A stretch of 64,000 nt of DNA, taken from positions 23,982 to 87,981 of the forward strand of contig JAIQGL010000027.1 in the NCBI GenBank assembly GCA_020072585.1. The letters run 5' to 3'. The notes below the pieces were generated by a model. The model was not told the origin of the DNA, did not search any database, and was given only the letters and a program-made list of their open reading frames with translations. Source of the stretch: Terriglobia bacterium (GTDB taxonomy: Bacteria > Acidobacteriota > Terriglobia > Terriglobales > Acidobacteriaceae). Within the stretch, counting starts at the first letter, position 1. Each line of letters begins with the position of its first letter. A program made the translations under genes and the position numbers. Positions 44,437 to 54,037 of this stretch are shown here, piece after piece.

Positions 44437-46782
44437 TTAATCGGCGGCTGTCCCTTGTGACGGCACTGCTTTCCCTGCTGTATCAGGGAAAATATCGAAC
44501 ACGTAATCATGAGCTGCCAGAGCAGCCGGGACCAGCGTGCCCGCTTGTACCCGTTTGACCGCTTCTTCGCGCGTAAGGTCGAAGATTGCTTCCAGGATTT
44601 GCTTGCCGTCCTGCTTGTTGGCCTGTCCCACCACAAAGAGCACACGTGCGCTGTGCTGGATGTACCGCGGCGAGGGCAGCTGCTTCTTCAGCATATCCAT
44701 GATGAGCCAGGCCTTCTCCCGATCGAAGCGCCCCTGGTCGCCACGGCGGTCCTGCTCGGCAAAGAATGCCCGGGTCCATTCGTTGTGATAGTTCCACAGT
44801 TTGTCGAACAGCTCCATGGTGAAGCGCGTTCCGGCCTTTACGGCATCGGCATTCTGCGCGGGCTCCACACCATCCTCAGTCAATGCGGGGCGCTTAAGGA
44901 AGCCGTCCTTGGTGATTACCGCCTGGTGCCGGAGAAGTGTCCATAGCCAGGAAACGTCAATCCGGTAAGTGGCCAGGTCATTCATGAAGCGCAGCTTGAG
45001 TTCGTAATCATCAATCGCCGCGGCAAAATTGCCGTTCAGGATCTGGAACCCATAGTTTGCCGCCATATAAAACGCATGCTGGATGCGCTCAATGGTGATG
45101 TCGCCTTGGGGAACGCCATAGATGGCCTCCCAGCGCTCGGCAGAGAGCAGCTTCTCCGGCGTATCAAGCGATTCTTTCGTGATCACCTGCGGCGTGATTC
45201 TGCCTTTGAGATTCAGCAAGCCGCGCGACTCCAGCATACTGCGCTCAGCATCACTGAGTCCGCTTGAGGCGGTAGGCACGGCCTGCTCTTTTACCTTGGC
45301 CGTTTCCTTTGGTGCGTCCAGAATTGCCTGGAGCTGCTCCACCTGGGCCCGCAATGGTGCATTGCCCGCGGCAACATAGTCCGGTTCAGGGCTCGCCACC
45401 CAGCTTTGCCGGTAACAATCGTAGAGATGCCCTTTTACACGTTTCGCCAGAATGTCTTCAAGCGTCGGCGGTTCGCCCGCAGCCAGAGGGCCTTCAGGAA
45501 CGAAGATCAGACCTAAAAGGCGTTCGCGAAGCTTATCAATCACCATGGCGCGCAAAGCCAGCGGATTGTAGCGGGAGCGTCCGTAAGGATCATTGGCCTG
45601 GTAAATCATTACCGCCGCCATGCCGCCGATAGGAGCAGCGTTTTCCAGTTCGCCATTCTTCATGCCGCCCATGAGCATCATCAGCGCGTTGAAGCGCTGG
45701 TAGGCAATCATGTTCGGTGAAGCCATGCCGATCGATTGTGGATCTGGATAGACGCCCTTCGGGTCATCTTTCCACATTTCGATCAGGCTGCCCAGGTAAT
45801 CCCAGCGGCCCACATTGGTGCCCAGGAGCCGCCGCCGCAGCGTCCATGCGATAGCGGGGAGCGTGCGTCCGCCATTGCCTTCTTCATACAGCATCTTGAT
45901 CTTGATAGCGCCGGCAGCAATGCCAATCATGGCTTCCAGCCGCGACAAAATCTTTTCCACGATCAGCGCTTCTTTTGGCGTTTGCAGCTTGGGAATGTAA
46001 AAGTAGACTCCGCTTCCGGCGCTTTTGAGAGAGTCATAGTTATTGAACGCCCAAAGCGTCGTTACCACGATCGTGGCAGGAGCGGGCCGTCCATCCACGG
46101 TTACGTGGTCATAGCTGATGTGCAGGCCTGGCGGGCGTCCAAAACGCGTTGGCCACTGCGCCGGTGGTTTGTTGATGTTGTAAGCGCGCGTTTTGCCTTT
46201 CTTGACCACCTCGTAGGGTTTGCCATTCCAGCGTCCGGCAAAAATCTCTTTCGCATTCTGTAGCGCGGCAAAGACCCCCACCGGCTGGTTGGCCGGCGTT
46301 CCGTCCGGGAGAAAATGCGTGGGTGAAGCATCCTCAAAATCCGGCATGTTCATGGGCGCCGGGCTATTGAGCGCATTAAATGCCATATCCAGCGGATGCC
46401 ATGGACCGGTCAGCTCCAGCCCCGGATTCTTCAGCGGATGCGCGTCTTGCGGAATCGGCACTTCGTCATTCAGGCGCCAGCGCCACTCAGTTTCGCGTCC
46501 CAGAAAATTATCGATCAAGCCCTGCACGATCTGGCGATAGGTCCACGAGCCGCCCTTGATGGGGTCCTCAAATTTCTCGTCCCACTTTGGCCACGCATAC
46601 TTTTCCCGCACCGGCGCAGGGGATTCCAGCAGTTGACGGCGAGCAGTCAGCACAGCAGCGATCTCAGGACGCAGCTCTCGCGTAAGCGTGGTAATGGCCT
46701 CTTCCACGTTGACGTCACGGCCATTTACCTTCTTGGCGCCAAAGAGATCAGGGAACTTCTGCAGAATGTCATTGCGGATCAT
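44437..46782 (-). CDS. aceB: Malate synthase-like protein with long C-terminal extension
   Basis: Condenses glyoxylate and acetyl-CoA to malate in the glyoxylate shunt. With the ATG at 46782 (AGGAG 10 nt upstream) it is 781 aa. The TIM-barrel signature is visible: YFYIPKLQTPKEALIVEKIL, then GAIKIKMLYEEGNGG with the metal Glu, then RRRLLGTNVGRWDYLGSLIE with the conserved Arg and Asp, and GGMAAVM. The usual AceB is ~530 aa; here ~240 further residues follow, with a linker rich in Ala/Lys and an all-helical end. The Asp in the C-terminal catalytic plug should be checked. No isocitrate lyase is nearby. Annotation as a malate synthase is likely but the paralogue group is atypical. Confidence 0.8.
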   Translation of the reverse strand: MIRNDILQKFPDLFGAKKVNGRDVNVEEAITTLTRELRPEIAAVLTARRQLLESPAPVREKYAWPKWDEKFEDPIKGGSWTYRQIVQGLIDNFLGRETEWRWRLNDEVPIPQDAHPLKNPGLELTGPWHPLDMAFNALNSPAPMNMPDFEDASPTHFLPDGTPANQPVGVFAALQNAKEIFAGRWNGKPYEVVKKGKTRAYNINKPPAQWPTRFGRPPGLHISYDHVTVDGRPAPATIVVTTLWAFNNYDSLKSAGSGVYFYIPKLQTPKEALIVEKILSRLEAMIGIAAGAIKIKMLYEEGNGGRTLPAIAWTLRRRLLGTNVGRWDYLGSLIEMWKDDPKGVYPDPQSIGMASPNMIAYQRFNALMMLMGGMKNGELENAAPIGGMAAVMIYQANDPYGRSRYNPLALRAMVIDKLRERLLGLIFVPEGPLAAGEPPTLEDILAKRVKGHLYDCYRQSWVASPEPDYVAAGNAPLRAQVEQLQAILDAPKETAKVKEQAVPTASSGLSDAERSMLESRGLLNLKGRITPQVITKESLDTPEKLLSAERWEAIYGVPQGDITIERIQHAFYMAANYGFQILNGNFAAAIDDYELKLRFMNDLATYRIDVSWLWTLLRHQAVITKDGFLKRPALTEDGVEPAQNADAVKAGTRFTMELFDKLWNYHNEWTRAFFAEQDRRGDQGRFDREKAWLIMDMLKKQLPSPRYIQHSARVLFVVGQANKQDGKQILEAIFDLTREEAVKRVQAGTLVPAALAAHDYVFDIFPDTAGKAVPSQGTAAD

Positions 46783-46881
46783 AGGGCAAGGGCTCCTGGG
46801 CTGGCTGAGTGACTGAACTAAATAATCAATTTTACGCCAGCCAGGCGCATTTAGAATGTTTAAAACAGTCTGCGTTTGCAA

Positions 46882-47361
46882 ATGGAACCCACTGTTCGCC
46901 AGTACGAAATTGTGCCATCGCAAAGCGCCGTGCCTTGGTGGAAGAAGGGCATAGTGTTTTTGGTGGTGGCCTGCTTCATGTTTATTTTTCGTTGGGCAAT
47001 CGATGATGTTCTGCACGACTCCCACCAACCTTTCTTTCTAGCCCTCATCACGCCTCTTGGCGTGGCGACATTGTTTGCTTTCCGTCCTTTTGGGATTTCG
47101 ATTTTTCGTGGAGGCAGCCTTATCATCGGAGAGGATTTCATTGAAGGCCGCACGCAAGCCCGTTGGTTTAGCATGAAGAAGCGCATCAACCGAGACAAGA
47201 TTAAGTCTATTTCGGAAAACAGGCGCGGGCTATGCGTCATGGATCGAGGTGAATTCGCTGCCAGAATGTTGGGTTTTGTCTTTGTTCCTGCTACCATGCC
47301 CGAATATCAGGAAATCAAGGCCACTCTGACGCGATGGGCGCCATCGGAACGGCAGGGGTGA
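46882..47361 (+). CDS. Small membrane protein with PH-like domain
   Basis: A 159-aa protein. Two adjacent hydrophobic segments (KGIVFLVVACFMFIFRWAI and FFLALITPLGVATLFAF, ~20-75) are followed by a C-terminal cytosolic domain with GGSLIIGEDFIEGRTQ and MKKRINRDKIKSISENRRGL. This resembles bacterial PH-type domains found in YdbT/STM3941-like proteins. Function is unknown. The ATG lacks a ribosome site; a TTG two codons upstream is also possible. It is divergent from the malate synthase gene. Confidence 0.65.
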   Translation: MEPTVRQYEIVPSQSAVPWWKKGIVFLVVACFMFIFRWAIDDVLHDSHQPFFLALITPLGVATLFAFRPFGISIFRGGSLIIGEDFIEGRTQARWFSMKKRINRDKIKSISENRRGLCVMDRGEFAARMLGFVFVPATMPEYQEIKATLTRWAPSERQG

Positions 47362-47460
47362 ATCGTTCGGCGGCCCCCGGTCATCCAATCGGGTCGGCAG
47401 GTAGCCAAAAACAGCTAATTTGAGCTAAAATAAGGCTTTCCCGCGAAAGGTACAGAGGCA

Positions 47461-47703
47461 ATGAAGGCAGCAATTCACCCCAAATATGAAGAAGTGCGCG
47501 TGCACTGCGCATGCGGAAACGCATTTACCACACGGTCCACCCACAAAGGCGCCATTAACCTGGAAATCTGCTCCAACTGCCATCCGTTCTTTACCGGCAA
47601 GCAGAAACTGGTGGATACCGCTGGACGCGTGGAGCGCTTCCGCCGTAAGTACGCCAAGTCCGATGCCGGCAAGGCCGCAGCGGCTGAAGCCGCCAAGAAG
47701 TAG
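47461..47703 (+). CDS. rpmE: 50S ribosomal protein L31
   Basis: An 80-aa ribosomal protein. It begins [20 protein letters not shown] and has [20 protein letters not shown] and [19 protein letters not shown], the L31 signature. Cysteines in HCACGN and ICSNCH form the zinc-binding C+ type, as opposed to the zinc-free paralogue made under zinc limitation. An Ala/Lys tail follows. AGAGG lies ~5 nt before the ATG. It ends at a strong terminator. Confidence 0.97.
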   Translation: MKAAIHPKYEEVRVHCACGNAFTTRSTHKGAINLEICSNCHPFFTGKQKLVDTAGRVERFRRKYAKSDAGKAAAAEAAKK

Positions 47704-47724
47704 CGGCGCAAGCTTTTCAAAGAG

Positions 47725-47751
47725 GCCTCCGCTGCCGGCGGAGGCTTTGTT
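47725..47751 (+). terminator. Rho-independent terminator after rpmE
   Basis: GCCTCCGC / GCGGAGGC forms an 8-bp perfect stem with a 5-nt loop, followed by TTTGTTG, 21 bp after the stop codon. Confidence 0.85.
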
Positions 47752-47837
47752 GTTTGAACAAGCAATTGGCAACCGGCAATCAGCCAGGGTCTGCACAAGT
47801 TGTGGTTTCGCCAATTGCTATTTGCTCATTGCTGGCT

Positions 47838-49085
47838 ATGAAGAAATTCTGGGAAAATCCGGCCAATACGACCGTCGTTCCGCAAGGCGCGCAGGTGCCT
47901 GAGTCTCTCCAGATAGGGCCTGTGCGGATTGCGCCGGCGACCATTCTTGCTCCCATGGCGGGCGTGACGGATACAGTTTTTCGCCGCTTCATTCGCAACG
48001 CCAGCTTTGTGCGTAGCGCGCATGATGTGATGTTGCCTCCAGAAGAAAACACTCTTGTGCCCTCAGCCGCGCAACTGCCGCAAGCGCAAGAGACCAATGG
48101 CGCAGGGCTGAACTCTGGAGCGGCGGTTTGCAAAAATAACGAAGTCTCCGGCTGCGGCCTGCTCATGACCGAGTTCACCTCGGCCGACGGGCTCTTTCGT
48201 ACGCGTGAATCCAAGCGCAAACGCTACCTGACGTTTTATGAGGACGAGCATCCTATCTCCGCGCAGCTTTTTGGTAGCGATCCATATACGCTGGCCGAAT
48301 CCGCCAAGATCGTAGAGGATGCCGGCTTTGATCTGGTCGATCTCAATCTGGGCTGCCCGGCCAAGCGCGTGGTCAAGTGCAATGGCGGTTCCGGCCTTCT
48401 CAAAGACCTCCCGGTGATTGGGACGATCTTTGAAGCTGTGCGTGCCGCCGTGAAGATTCCTTTCACAGTAAAGTTTCGCCTGGGTTGGGATGACGACAAC
48501 ATCGTCTGCGTCCCTCTGGCCAAAATGGCTGAAGACTGCGGCTTAAATGGAGTAGCGCTGCATGCCCGTACGCGCGAGCAGGGTTACAGCGGCAACGCTC
48601 GCTGGGAGTGGATTGCCGCCGTGAAAGATGCCGTGAAGGTCCCTGTGATCGGCAATGGCGACATCCGCACGCCGGAAGATGCCATTGCCATGGTGGCCCA
48701 GACCGGCTGTGATGGCGTAATGATCGGCCGCACCGCTGCTTCCAATCCCTGGATCTTCCGCCAGATTCGCCAGCATGCTGAAACCGGCCGTTATGACCAG
48801 CCGACCGACGCGGACCGCTACCAGATGATCCGCACCTATTTCAAAATGCTGGTGGATGAAACCATGCACGGTTCTCCCGGCAAGATGAAGCAGTTTGTCG
48901 CCTGGTTCACGCACGGTGTGCCCAATGGCACCGCATTGCGCCGCGCCTGCTATCACGCGCATACCGGTCCGGCGATTCTTGCCAGCGTGGAAAACTTCTT
49001 TGAAGAGCTGCTCAGCGGTAAGCTGCCGGCGCAGCCCGCAGAGTCACAACCGGAAATGGACCTGCTGCCCGCCTGCGGCGACTGA
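47838..49085 (+). CDS. dusB: tRNA-dihydrouridine synthase DusB, with internal insertion
   Basis: FMN enzyme that reduces uridine in the tRNA D-loop. From the ATG at 47838 it is 415 aa: FMN-site start APMAGVTDTVFRRFIRN, catalytic Cys in LNLGCPAKRVVKCNGG, VKFRLGWDDD, HARTREQGYSG, VIGNGDIRTPEDA, DGVMIGRTAASNPW. Between RRFIRN and the strand LLMTEFTSADGL lies an insertion of about 45 residues, Ala/Gln-rich with two Cys, absent from E. coli DusB. The C-terminal tRNA-binding helical domain is present. Upstream frame extends to 47754 but contains a degenerate repeat; the ribosome site is weak. Confidence 0.93.
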   Translation: MKKFWENPANTTVVPQGAQVPESLQIGPVRIAPATILAPMAGVTDTVFRRFIRNASFVRSAHDVMLPPEENTLVPSAAQLPQAQETNGAGLNSGAAVCKNNEVSGCGLLMTEFTSADGLFRTRESKRKRYLTFYEDEHPISAQLFGSDPYTLAESAKIVEDAGFDLVDLNLGCPAKRVVKCNGGSGLLKDLPVIGTIFEAVRAAVKIPFTVKFRLGWDDDNIVCVPLAKMAEDCGLNGVALHARTREQGYSGNARWEWIAAVKDAVKVPVIGNGDIRTPEDAIAMVAQTGCDGVMIGRTAASNPWIFRQIRQHAETGRYDQPTDADRYQMIRTYFKMLVDETMHGSPGKMKQFVAWFTHGVPNGTALRRACYHAHTGPAILASVENFFEELLSGKLPAQPAESQPEMDLLPACGD

Positions 49086-49244
49086 TTCATGTTCCCCTTG
49101 TTGTCTGCCACGGCGTTCTTGAGCATGCTTTTAGCCTGCCCCTATCCCATTGTTAGTAAATCCACTTAGCAAACTATCGCAAGACTTTCAGGCAAAACCG
49201 TTCTAAAATGCAGCGCAAGTTACCCATACTTGCCGAGCCAATCG

Positions 49245-52200
49245 ATGGAATATATACCGCTGTTCTTGTTTGGATGGATGGTGGTGTGCGCGCCAGCCAT
49301 TATTATTACCCTGGTCGCCAACAACCGTCGCCGAAGAGAGACCGCCGAACTCAATGGCAGAATTGCTGACCTTACGCGGCAACTGGAAAACCTGGAACGC
49401 CGGAGCCATGCTCAGGCGGCTCAAGCCCCACAAGCCGCGCCTCCAATTCCAGCAATAAAGATTACGCCGCAAGAGAGCCGGCCCGCAGCTCCACCCGCAG
49501 TGGCGCCAGCGCCGATGCGTGAGCCCGTGATCGCGGAAAAGCCGCAGCCGCCGATCTCAGTTCCAACGCCTCCACCTCCGCCGCCACGAACGGTCGTAGC
49601 GCCGCCGATTGCGGCCCACTTGCAGCCCCAGACGCAACCGAAGCCGGTTGAAGTCGGCGGAATTCCGCTCACGCCTCCTCGAATAACGCAGCTCCCGGCA
49701 GAGACGCCGAGCGCTGTTGCTCCGCCACCGCCGCCTCCTCCACAGCCTCCTTCTTCACCTAAACCGTCCGTGGTTGCTGCTGCTTCACCTGCGCCGCCAG
49801 TGCCCGCAATAGCAGCGTCATCGGCACAAGTCCGTGGGTCTGCCGGCCCTGCTGGTTTCAGTCCAACGCACGCTGCATACGATATTCAGCCGCCCGAGAA
49901 AAGTAGTGTGTCGTTGGAAGAGAAATTCGGCAAATGGCTGCTCCGGTTCGGCATCGCCGCCGTGGTCATTGGAGTTGGATTTCTGGTCTCCCAGGCGTGG
50001 GGCAGCTTTGGGGCCGGGTTGCGCGTCTTGATCCTGTATGCCGCTGCTCTTTCCACGCTGGCAGGCGGCATTTTTGCCGAGCGCAAAGAGAGATACCAGA
50101 CACTGGGCCGCGCGCTGATCGGAGGCGGTTGGGCAATCACCGTGCTTGTAACGTATGGCCTGCGGCACGCGCCATTCATGGCGGTCCTCTCCTCCAACGC
50201 CCTTGACCTGCTTCTGCTGCTGGCAGTGATCTCCGCCATGGTCTGGCATACTCTTAAGTACAACTCGCAGCTTGTGACCGGCGCAGGTTTTCTGCTTGGC
50301 TTTGCCGCCATCACGCTGAATCCTGATCCGCCCTACAACATGATTGCCGGTGCCCTGCTGGTCGCCGGCATGACAATTATTGTGCTGCGCTACCGCTGGT
50401 TTGAGCTGGAAATCTTCGGCATCCTTGCCAGCTATCTCAACCACTTCTACTGGCTGTATTCGATCTTCGGTTTCGAGTCAAAGCGTACGGAGTTCCCTCA
50501 CCACACCATCAGCCTGCTGCTGATGATCGCCTATTGGGCGGTGTTCCGTTGTTCTTATGTCTGGCGAAAAGTCTCAAATCATGAGGAAGAATCTGTATCC
50601 ACAATTGCCGGTCTGCTGAACCCGCTGCTCTTTCTGGCCGTGATGAAGTACCAGTCATTTCATCCGGAGTGGGCATTTTATGCGCTGCTTGGTTTGGGTG
50701 CGGTGGAATTTCTGCTGGGGCAGCTGCCGATTTCGCGCCGTCGTGTTGCGCCGTTTCGCGTGCTCTCCAGTCTGGGCGCGGCATTGATGGTGGCCGCGGT
50801 GCCGTTTAAGTATTCCGGCAATTCTCTGGAGATGCTGTGGCTGGCCGGCGGCGAAGCCTTCTTGCTGGCGGGCATCTTCACCCGCGAGCGTCTTTTCCGC
50901 GGCTTTGGCCTGATCGTCTCCTTCCTGGTTGCGTTATACGCAGTGGGCATGCGTGTTCCTACGCTGCTGCAGGCGTTGATGAACGACCAGCCGCACCACC
51001 ATGCCGAACTTGGCATTGAGCTGGCGGTGATCGCGGCGGTGCTCTATGCGAACGCTCACATCATCCGGCGTTTTTGGAAGGATTTGTTTGAAGAAGAGCT
51101 GGAGAACCAAGCCCTGCACGCTCTCTCTTTTGCCGCCAGCGCGTTCGCGGTCTGCGCCGTGTACTCTCTGGTTGCCGACAATGCTGTTGCTGTTGTGCTG
51201 GCCCTGCTGGTTTTTGTGCTGAGCCTGCTGGGTCGGCAATTTTCCATTGGCGATCTGATCTACCAGGCCCACTGGATTGCCGTTGTAGCTGTCTCACAGG
51301 TAATCTTTACCGGGCGAACCCTGGAGCTGGGATGGCACGGCATACCGGAGCGCGTTCTAACATTTGTGCCGGTGGCGGCACTGCTCTATCTGAGCTCGCA
51401 CGACGTTCGCCTGTCAGAGACGAATGCCAAAACCATCTTCGCCAGCGGCTACACCTGGGCTGCGTCTGCGCTTCTTACGGTCCTGATCGGTTACCAGATG
51501 CCGGAACCCTGGATTGCCACGGCCTGGATCGCTCTGGCGCTGCTGCTGGCGACGGCTGCGCGTCTTTTGAAAGACCGGGCATTTCTGTGGCAGACACATG
51601 CGCTTTCACTGCTGGCAGCCGGCTGGACGCTCTATAACAGCTTTGCGCCGCAGTATCGCGGCACCAGTGTTCAGCTGATCAGCGTAGCCATCACGGCAGC
51701 ATCGCTCTATCTTCTGAACTGGATCACCAACATCAAAGAGATCATTGGAGATGTGCGCATCTCTCAGGGCTATTCATGGGCAGGCTCATTGTTACTGAGC
51801 TGGCTGATCTGGTACCAACTGCCTGCGATCGACGTCTCGCTGGTCTGGGCAGTGTTCGGGTTGGCCCTGTTCATGGTTGGCGATTGGAGGTCATGGAGCT
51901 TCCTGCGCGTTCAGTCCTACGTCGCGCTGACGTGCAGCTTTGCGCATATCTTTTATGCCAACTTCAACGTGCTCAGAGCGCCGAATGCCGCGCGACCGGA
52001 AATCATCACCGTGGTGCCGCTGGTGGGAATTTATTTCTTTATCTACTGGCAACTTCACGGAAAGAAGACTCGTGCTTCCGCGGAAGGCTGGCTAAGCGCG
52101 GAGAACCTGCTTGCCTGCCTGGGCACCGCGACGCTGGCTGCGCTGGCCCGCTTTGAATTGCCACTGGACAGGGTAGCGATTGGTTATGCAGCTCTTGTGC

Positions 52201-52781
52201 TCGCCGCACTACTCGCGGCCTGGCGCACGCACCTGCAAATCTTCCTGTATCAGGCGCTGGCATTGTTGGGCATGGCGGCCTTCCGCGTCTCCATGTACAA
52301 CTTCTATCATCTGCATGAATCATTTGGTTCGAACTTGTCTGGCGCCATCTGGACCATTGGCCTGCTGGCACTGGGCGTTCCTGTTTGCCTTGCCATTCGC
52401 AGGAGCACCGCACCAACGTTCACTGGTCCACGATGGGCGACAGGGCTGGCAAGCCATTCCGAGCAGCCTATGTTCTTTGTTCCGTTCGTACTCACGGCAG
52501 TGCTGCTGGCGTTGAAAGTTGATCCCGGCATGATTACCCTGGCGTGGGGCTCTGAAGCGGTTGTGGTCTTTGCTCTGGCGTTGTGGGCCAGGGAGCGCAG
52601 CTTCCGGCTTGCTGGACTTGTACTGCTGCTCCTGTGCGTTGGTAAGATTGTCTTCTGGGATGCCTGGCAGCTGAATGACCCCACAGCTCGCTACCTGACG
52701 TTGATCGGCGTAGGTGCACTCGCCGTGGGAGTCTACTATCTCATTTCCAGATACCGCGAAGCGTTGCGCGAATACTTATGA
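49245..52781 (+). CDS. DUF2339 multi-spanning membrane protein
   Basis: An 1178-aa protein. One N-terminal membrane segment (IPLFLFGWMVVCAPAIIITL) precedes a coiled-coil-like stretch (RRRRETAELNGRIADLTRQL), then a ~150-residue Pro/Ala-rich segment. From residue ~215 (LEEKFGKWLLRFGIAAVVIG) the DUF2339 domain follows, with roughly 25 or more hydrophobic segments to the C-terminus. Function is unknown; such giants may organise envelope complexes. The M48 protease gene overlaps its stop by 4 nt (ATGA), suggesting a joint role. The start at ATG 49245 is chosen over the TTG 15 bp upstream. Confidence 0.88.
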   Translation: MEYIPLFLFGWMVVCAPAIIITLVANNRRRRETAELNGRIADLTRQLENLERRSHAQAAQAPQAAPPIPAIKITPQESRPAAPPAVAPAPMREPVIAEKPQPPISVPTPPPPPPRTVVAPPIAAHLQPQTQPKPVEVGGIPLTPPRITQLPAETPSAVAPPPPPPPQPPSSPKPSVVAAASPAPPVPAIAASSAQVRGSAGPAGFSPTHAAYDIQPPEKSSVSLEEKFGKWLLRFGIAAVVIGVGFLVSQAWGSFGAGLRVLILYAAALSTLAGGIFAERKERYQTLGRALIGGGWAITVLVTYGLRHAPFMAVLSSNALDLLLLLAVISAMVWHTLKYNSQLVTGAGFLLGFAAITLNPDPPYNMIAGALLVAGMTIIVLRYRWFELEIFGILASYLNHFYWLYSIFGFESKRTEFPHHTISLLLMIAYWAVFRCSYVWRKVSNHEEESVSTIAGLLNPLLFLAVMKYQSFHPEWAFYALLGLGAVEFLLGQLPISRRRVAPFRVLSSLGAALMVAAVPFKYSGNSLEMLWLAGGEAFLLAGIFTRERLFRGFGLIVSFLVALYAVGMRVPTLLQALMNDQPHHHAELGIELAVIAAVLYANAHIIRRFWKDLFEEELENQALHALSFAASAFAVCAVYSLVADNAVAVVLALLVFVLSLLGRQFSIGDLIYQAHWIAVVAVSQVIFTGRTLELGWHGIPERVLTFVPVAALLYLSSHDVRLSETNAKTIFASGYTWAASALLTVLIGYQMPEPWIATAWIALALLLATAARLLKDRAFLWQTHALSLLAAGWTLYNSFAPQYRGTSVQLISVAITAASLYLLNWITNIKEIIGDVRISQGYSWAGSLLLSWLIWYQLPAIDVSLVWAVFGLALFMVGDWRSWSFLRVQSYVALTCSFAHIFYANFNVLRAPNAARPEIITVVPLVGIYFFIYWQLHGKKTRASAEGWLSAENLLACLGTATLAALARFELPLDRVAIGYAALVLAALLAAWRTHLQIFLYQALALLGMAAFRVSMYNFYHLHESFGSNLSGAIWTIGLLALGVPVCLAIRRSTAPTFTGPRWATGLASHSEQPMFFVPFVLTAVLLALKVDPGMITLAWGSEAVVVFALALWARERSFRLAGLVLLLLCVGKIVFWDAWQLNDPTARYLTLIGVGALAVGVYYLISRYREALREYL

Positions 52782-53662
52782 AACGCCTGCTCATCCTGAT
52801 TCTGGTTCTGGCTGCGGCCGCTGCTGCGCTTTATTACTCCCAGCATCACCGGCAGGAAGCGCGCGTGGGGCCTGAAGCCGTTCTCAACGCCCTTGCTGAC
52901 ACACAGCGTGAGCTGAGCCGCGTGCCGGCCGCCATGACGCGCATCTCAATGGAAGAAGAAATCAGCATCGGCAATACGCTGGCGGAGCGTTACTCCACAC
53001 AGTACGGAACGGGCGATGCCGCGATGCAGGATTATGTGACCGCCGTCGGACGTAAAGTTGCCGGTCGCGCCCGGCGCAAGTTCGACTACAAATTTCATTA
53101 CGTGCCGGATGAAAGCCTGGTCAACGCTTTTGCTCTGCCCGGAGGTCACGTCTTTATCGGCAAGGGGATGGTCCGGCTCATGCAGACAGAAGACGAGCTA
53201 GCCAGCGTGCTGGGGCATGAAATAGAACATATTGACAATTACCATTGCGTGGAGCGCTATCAGCTCAAGGCGCACATGCATGATCTGCCGCTGGCGGAGC
53301 TGCTGGCGCTTCCTGTGCAGCTCTTTCAAGCCGGATATGGAAAAGAGCAGGAGCTTGAAGCGGACCGCGACGGGACCTATCTTGCCGTGATGGCGGGTTA
53401 CTCACCGCAGGGCGCGGTGCATTTGTTCGAGAGGTTTAAACGTCTGCACCGCGAATATGTGTTGAAGGCCGGGAGCCCGGACCAGGAGCTCTCCAGGGTG
53501 GCGATCGCCGGTATTGAAGGCTATTTCCGTTCGCATCCGCTCCCGGAAGAACGGGTAAACCAGATTCAGCGAATCATCGCCGCCAAAAAGTGGGCCAACG
53601 TGCCGGAAAGAACATTGCGAGTTCATCCCGACACGCCACAGAGCACCGCCGGTAATCAGTGA
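52778..53662 (+). CDS. M48-family metalloprotease (BepA/LoiP-like)
   Basis: A 294-aa zinc protease tethered by an N-terminal hydrophobic segment (LLILILVLAAAAAALYY). The zinc motif is GHEIEHIDN (~148-156); the third ligand region is QELEADRDGTYLA, and NAFALPGGHVFIGKGM is a typical M48 strand. Such proteases control envelope protein quality. It overlaps the DUF2339 gene by 4 nt. There is no TPR domain, unlike E. coli BepA. Likely periplasmic, anchored in the inner membrane. Confidence 0.92.
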   Translation: MKRLLILILVLAAAAAALYYSQHHRQEARVGPEAVLNALADTQRELSRVPAAMTRISMEEEISIGNTLAERYSTQYGTGDAAMQDYVTAVGRKVAGRARRKFDYKFHYVPDESLVNAFALPGGHVFIGKGMVRLMQTEDELASVLGHEIEHIDNYHCVERYQLKAHMHDLPLAELLALPVQLFQAGYGKEQELEADRDGTYLAVMAGYSPQGAVHLFERFKRLHREYVLKAGSPDQELSRVAIAGIEGYFRSHPLPEERVNQIQRIIAAKKWANVPERTLRVHPDTPQSTAGNQ

Positions 53663-53980
53663 ACCGGCTGCACGCCTAGCGCATGGTCCAGATCAGCCAC
53701 CTGAAACACAACTCCATCTTTCACGACAGCAGATCCCGGTCCCTTATGGAAGCCTTGCTTGCGCTGGAGAATTCCCCTCATTGAGAAACTCAGATTTGCC
53801 GCAACAGGGTTTGCTACCTTGGAAAATCGTAATGTCTTTCTCGGCGGTGCGCTAAGTATATGACCTCTTAATGCTTTGCCGGAATGACCAGGAAGTATCA
53901 AAGCGGTACCTTTGGACGAAAAATCCTGACTCTAAAATATTGACCAGTGAAGTAAAGATGCGACAATAGGAGAAGAGCTT
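53663..53980. promoter_or_regulatory. Intergenic region before tldD with probable promoter
   Basis: A sigma70-like promoter TTGACC (53940-53945) and ACAATA (53963-53968), spacing 17 bp, lies just before a strong Shine-Dalgarno at 53969. The rest holds a minus-strand open frame (53656-53901) whose end KGPGSAVVKDGVVFQVADLD reads like the tail of a protein, perhaps a gene remnant; no ribosome site supports it. Confidence 0.5.
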
Positions 53981-54037
53981 ATGAATGCTCCTTTTTCGGT
54001 CCCAGAGGCATCTAATAAAAAGCCCACAGAGAACTGA
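53981..54037 (+). CDS. 18-codon upstream ORF coupled to tldD (candidate leader peptide)
   Basis: ATG at 53981 follows AGGAGAAGAGCTT, the best Shine-Dalgarno in the region. The encoded peptide is MNAPFSVPEASNKKPTEN. Its TGA stop overlaps the tldD ATG as TGATG, so ribosomes finishing it can restart on tldD, whose own ribosome site is weak. It could be a simple coupling leader, a regulatory upstream ORF, or a real small peptide. It is too short for protein-level evidence. Confidence 0.5.
   Translation: MNAPFSVPEASNKKPTEN

Noticed and set aside
53656..53901. Minus-strand 81-codon frame between the M48 gene and tldD
   Set aside because: The end looks protein-like but there is no ribosome site, and it overlaps the M48 stop; kept only as a possible remnant.
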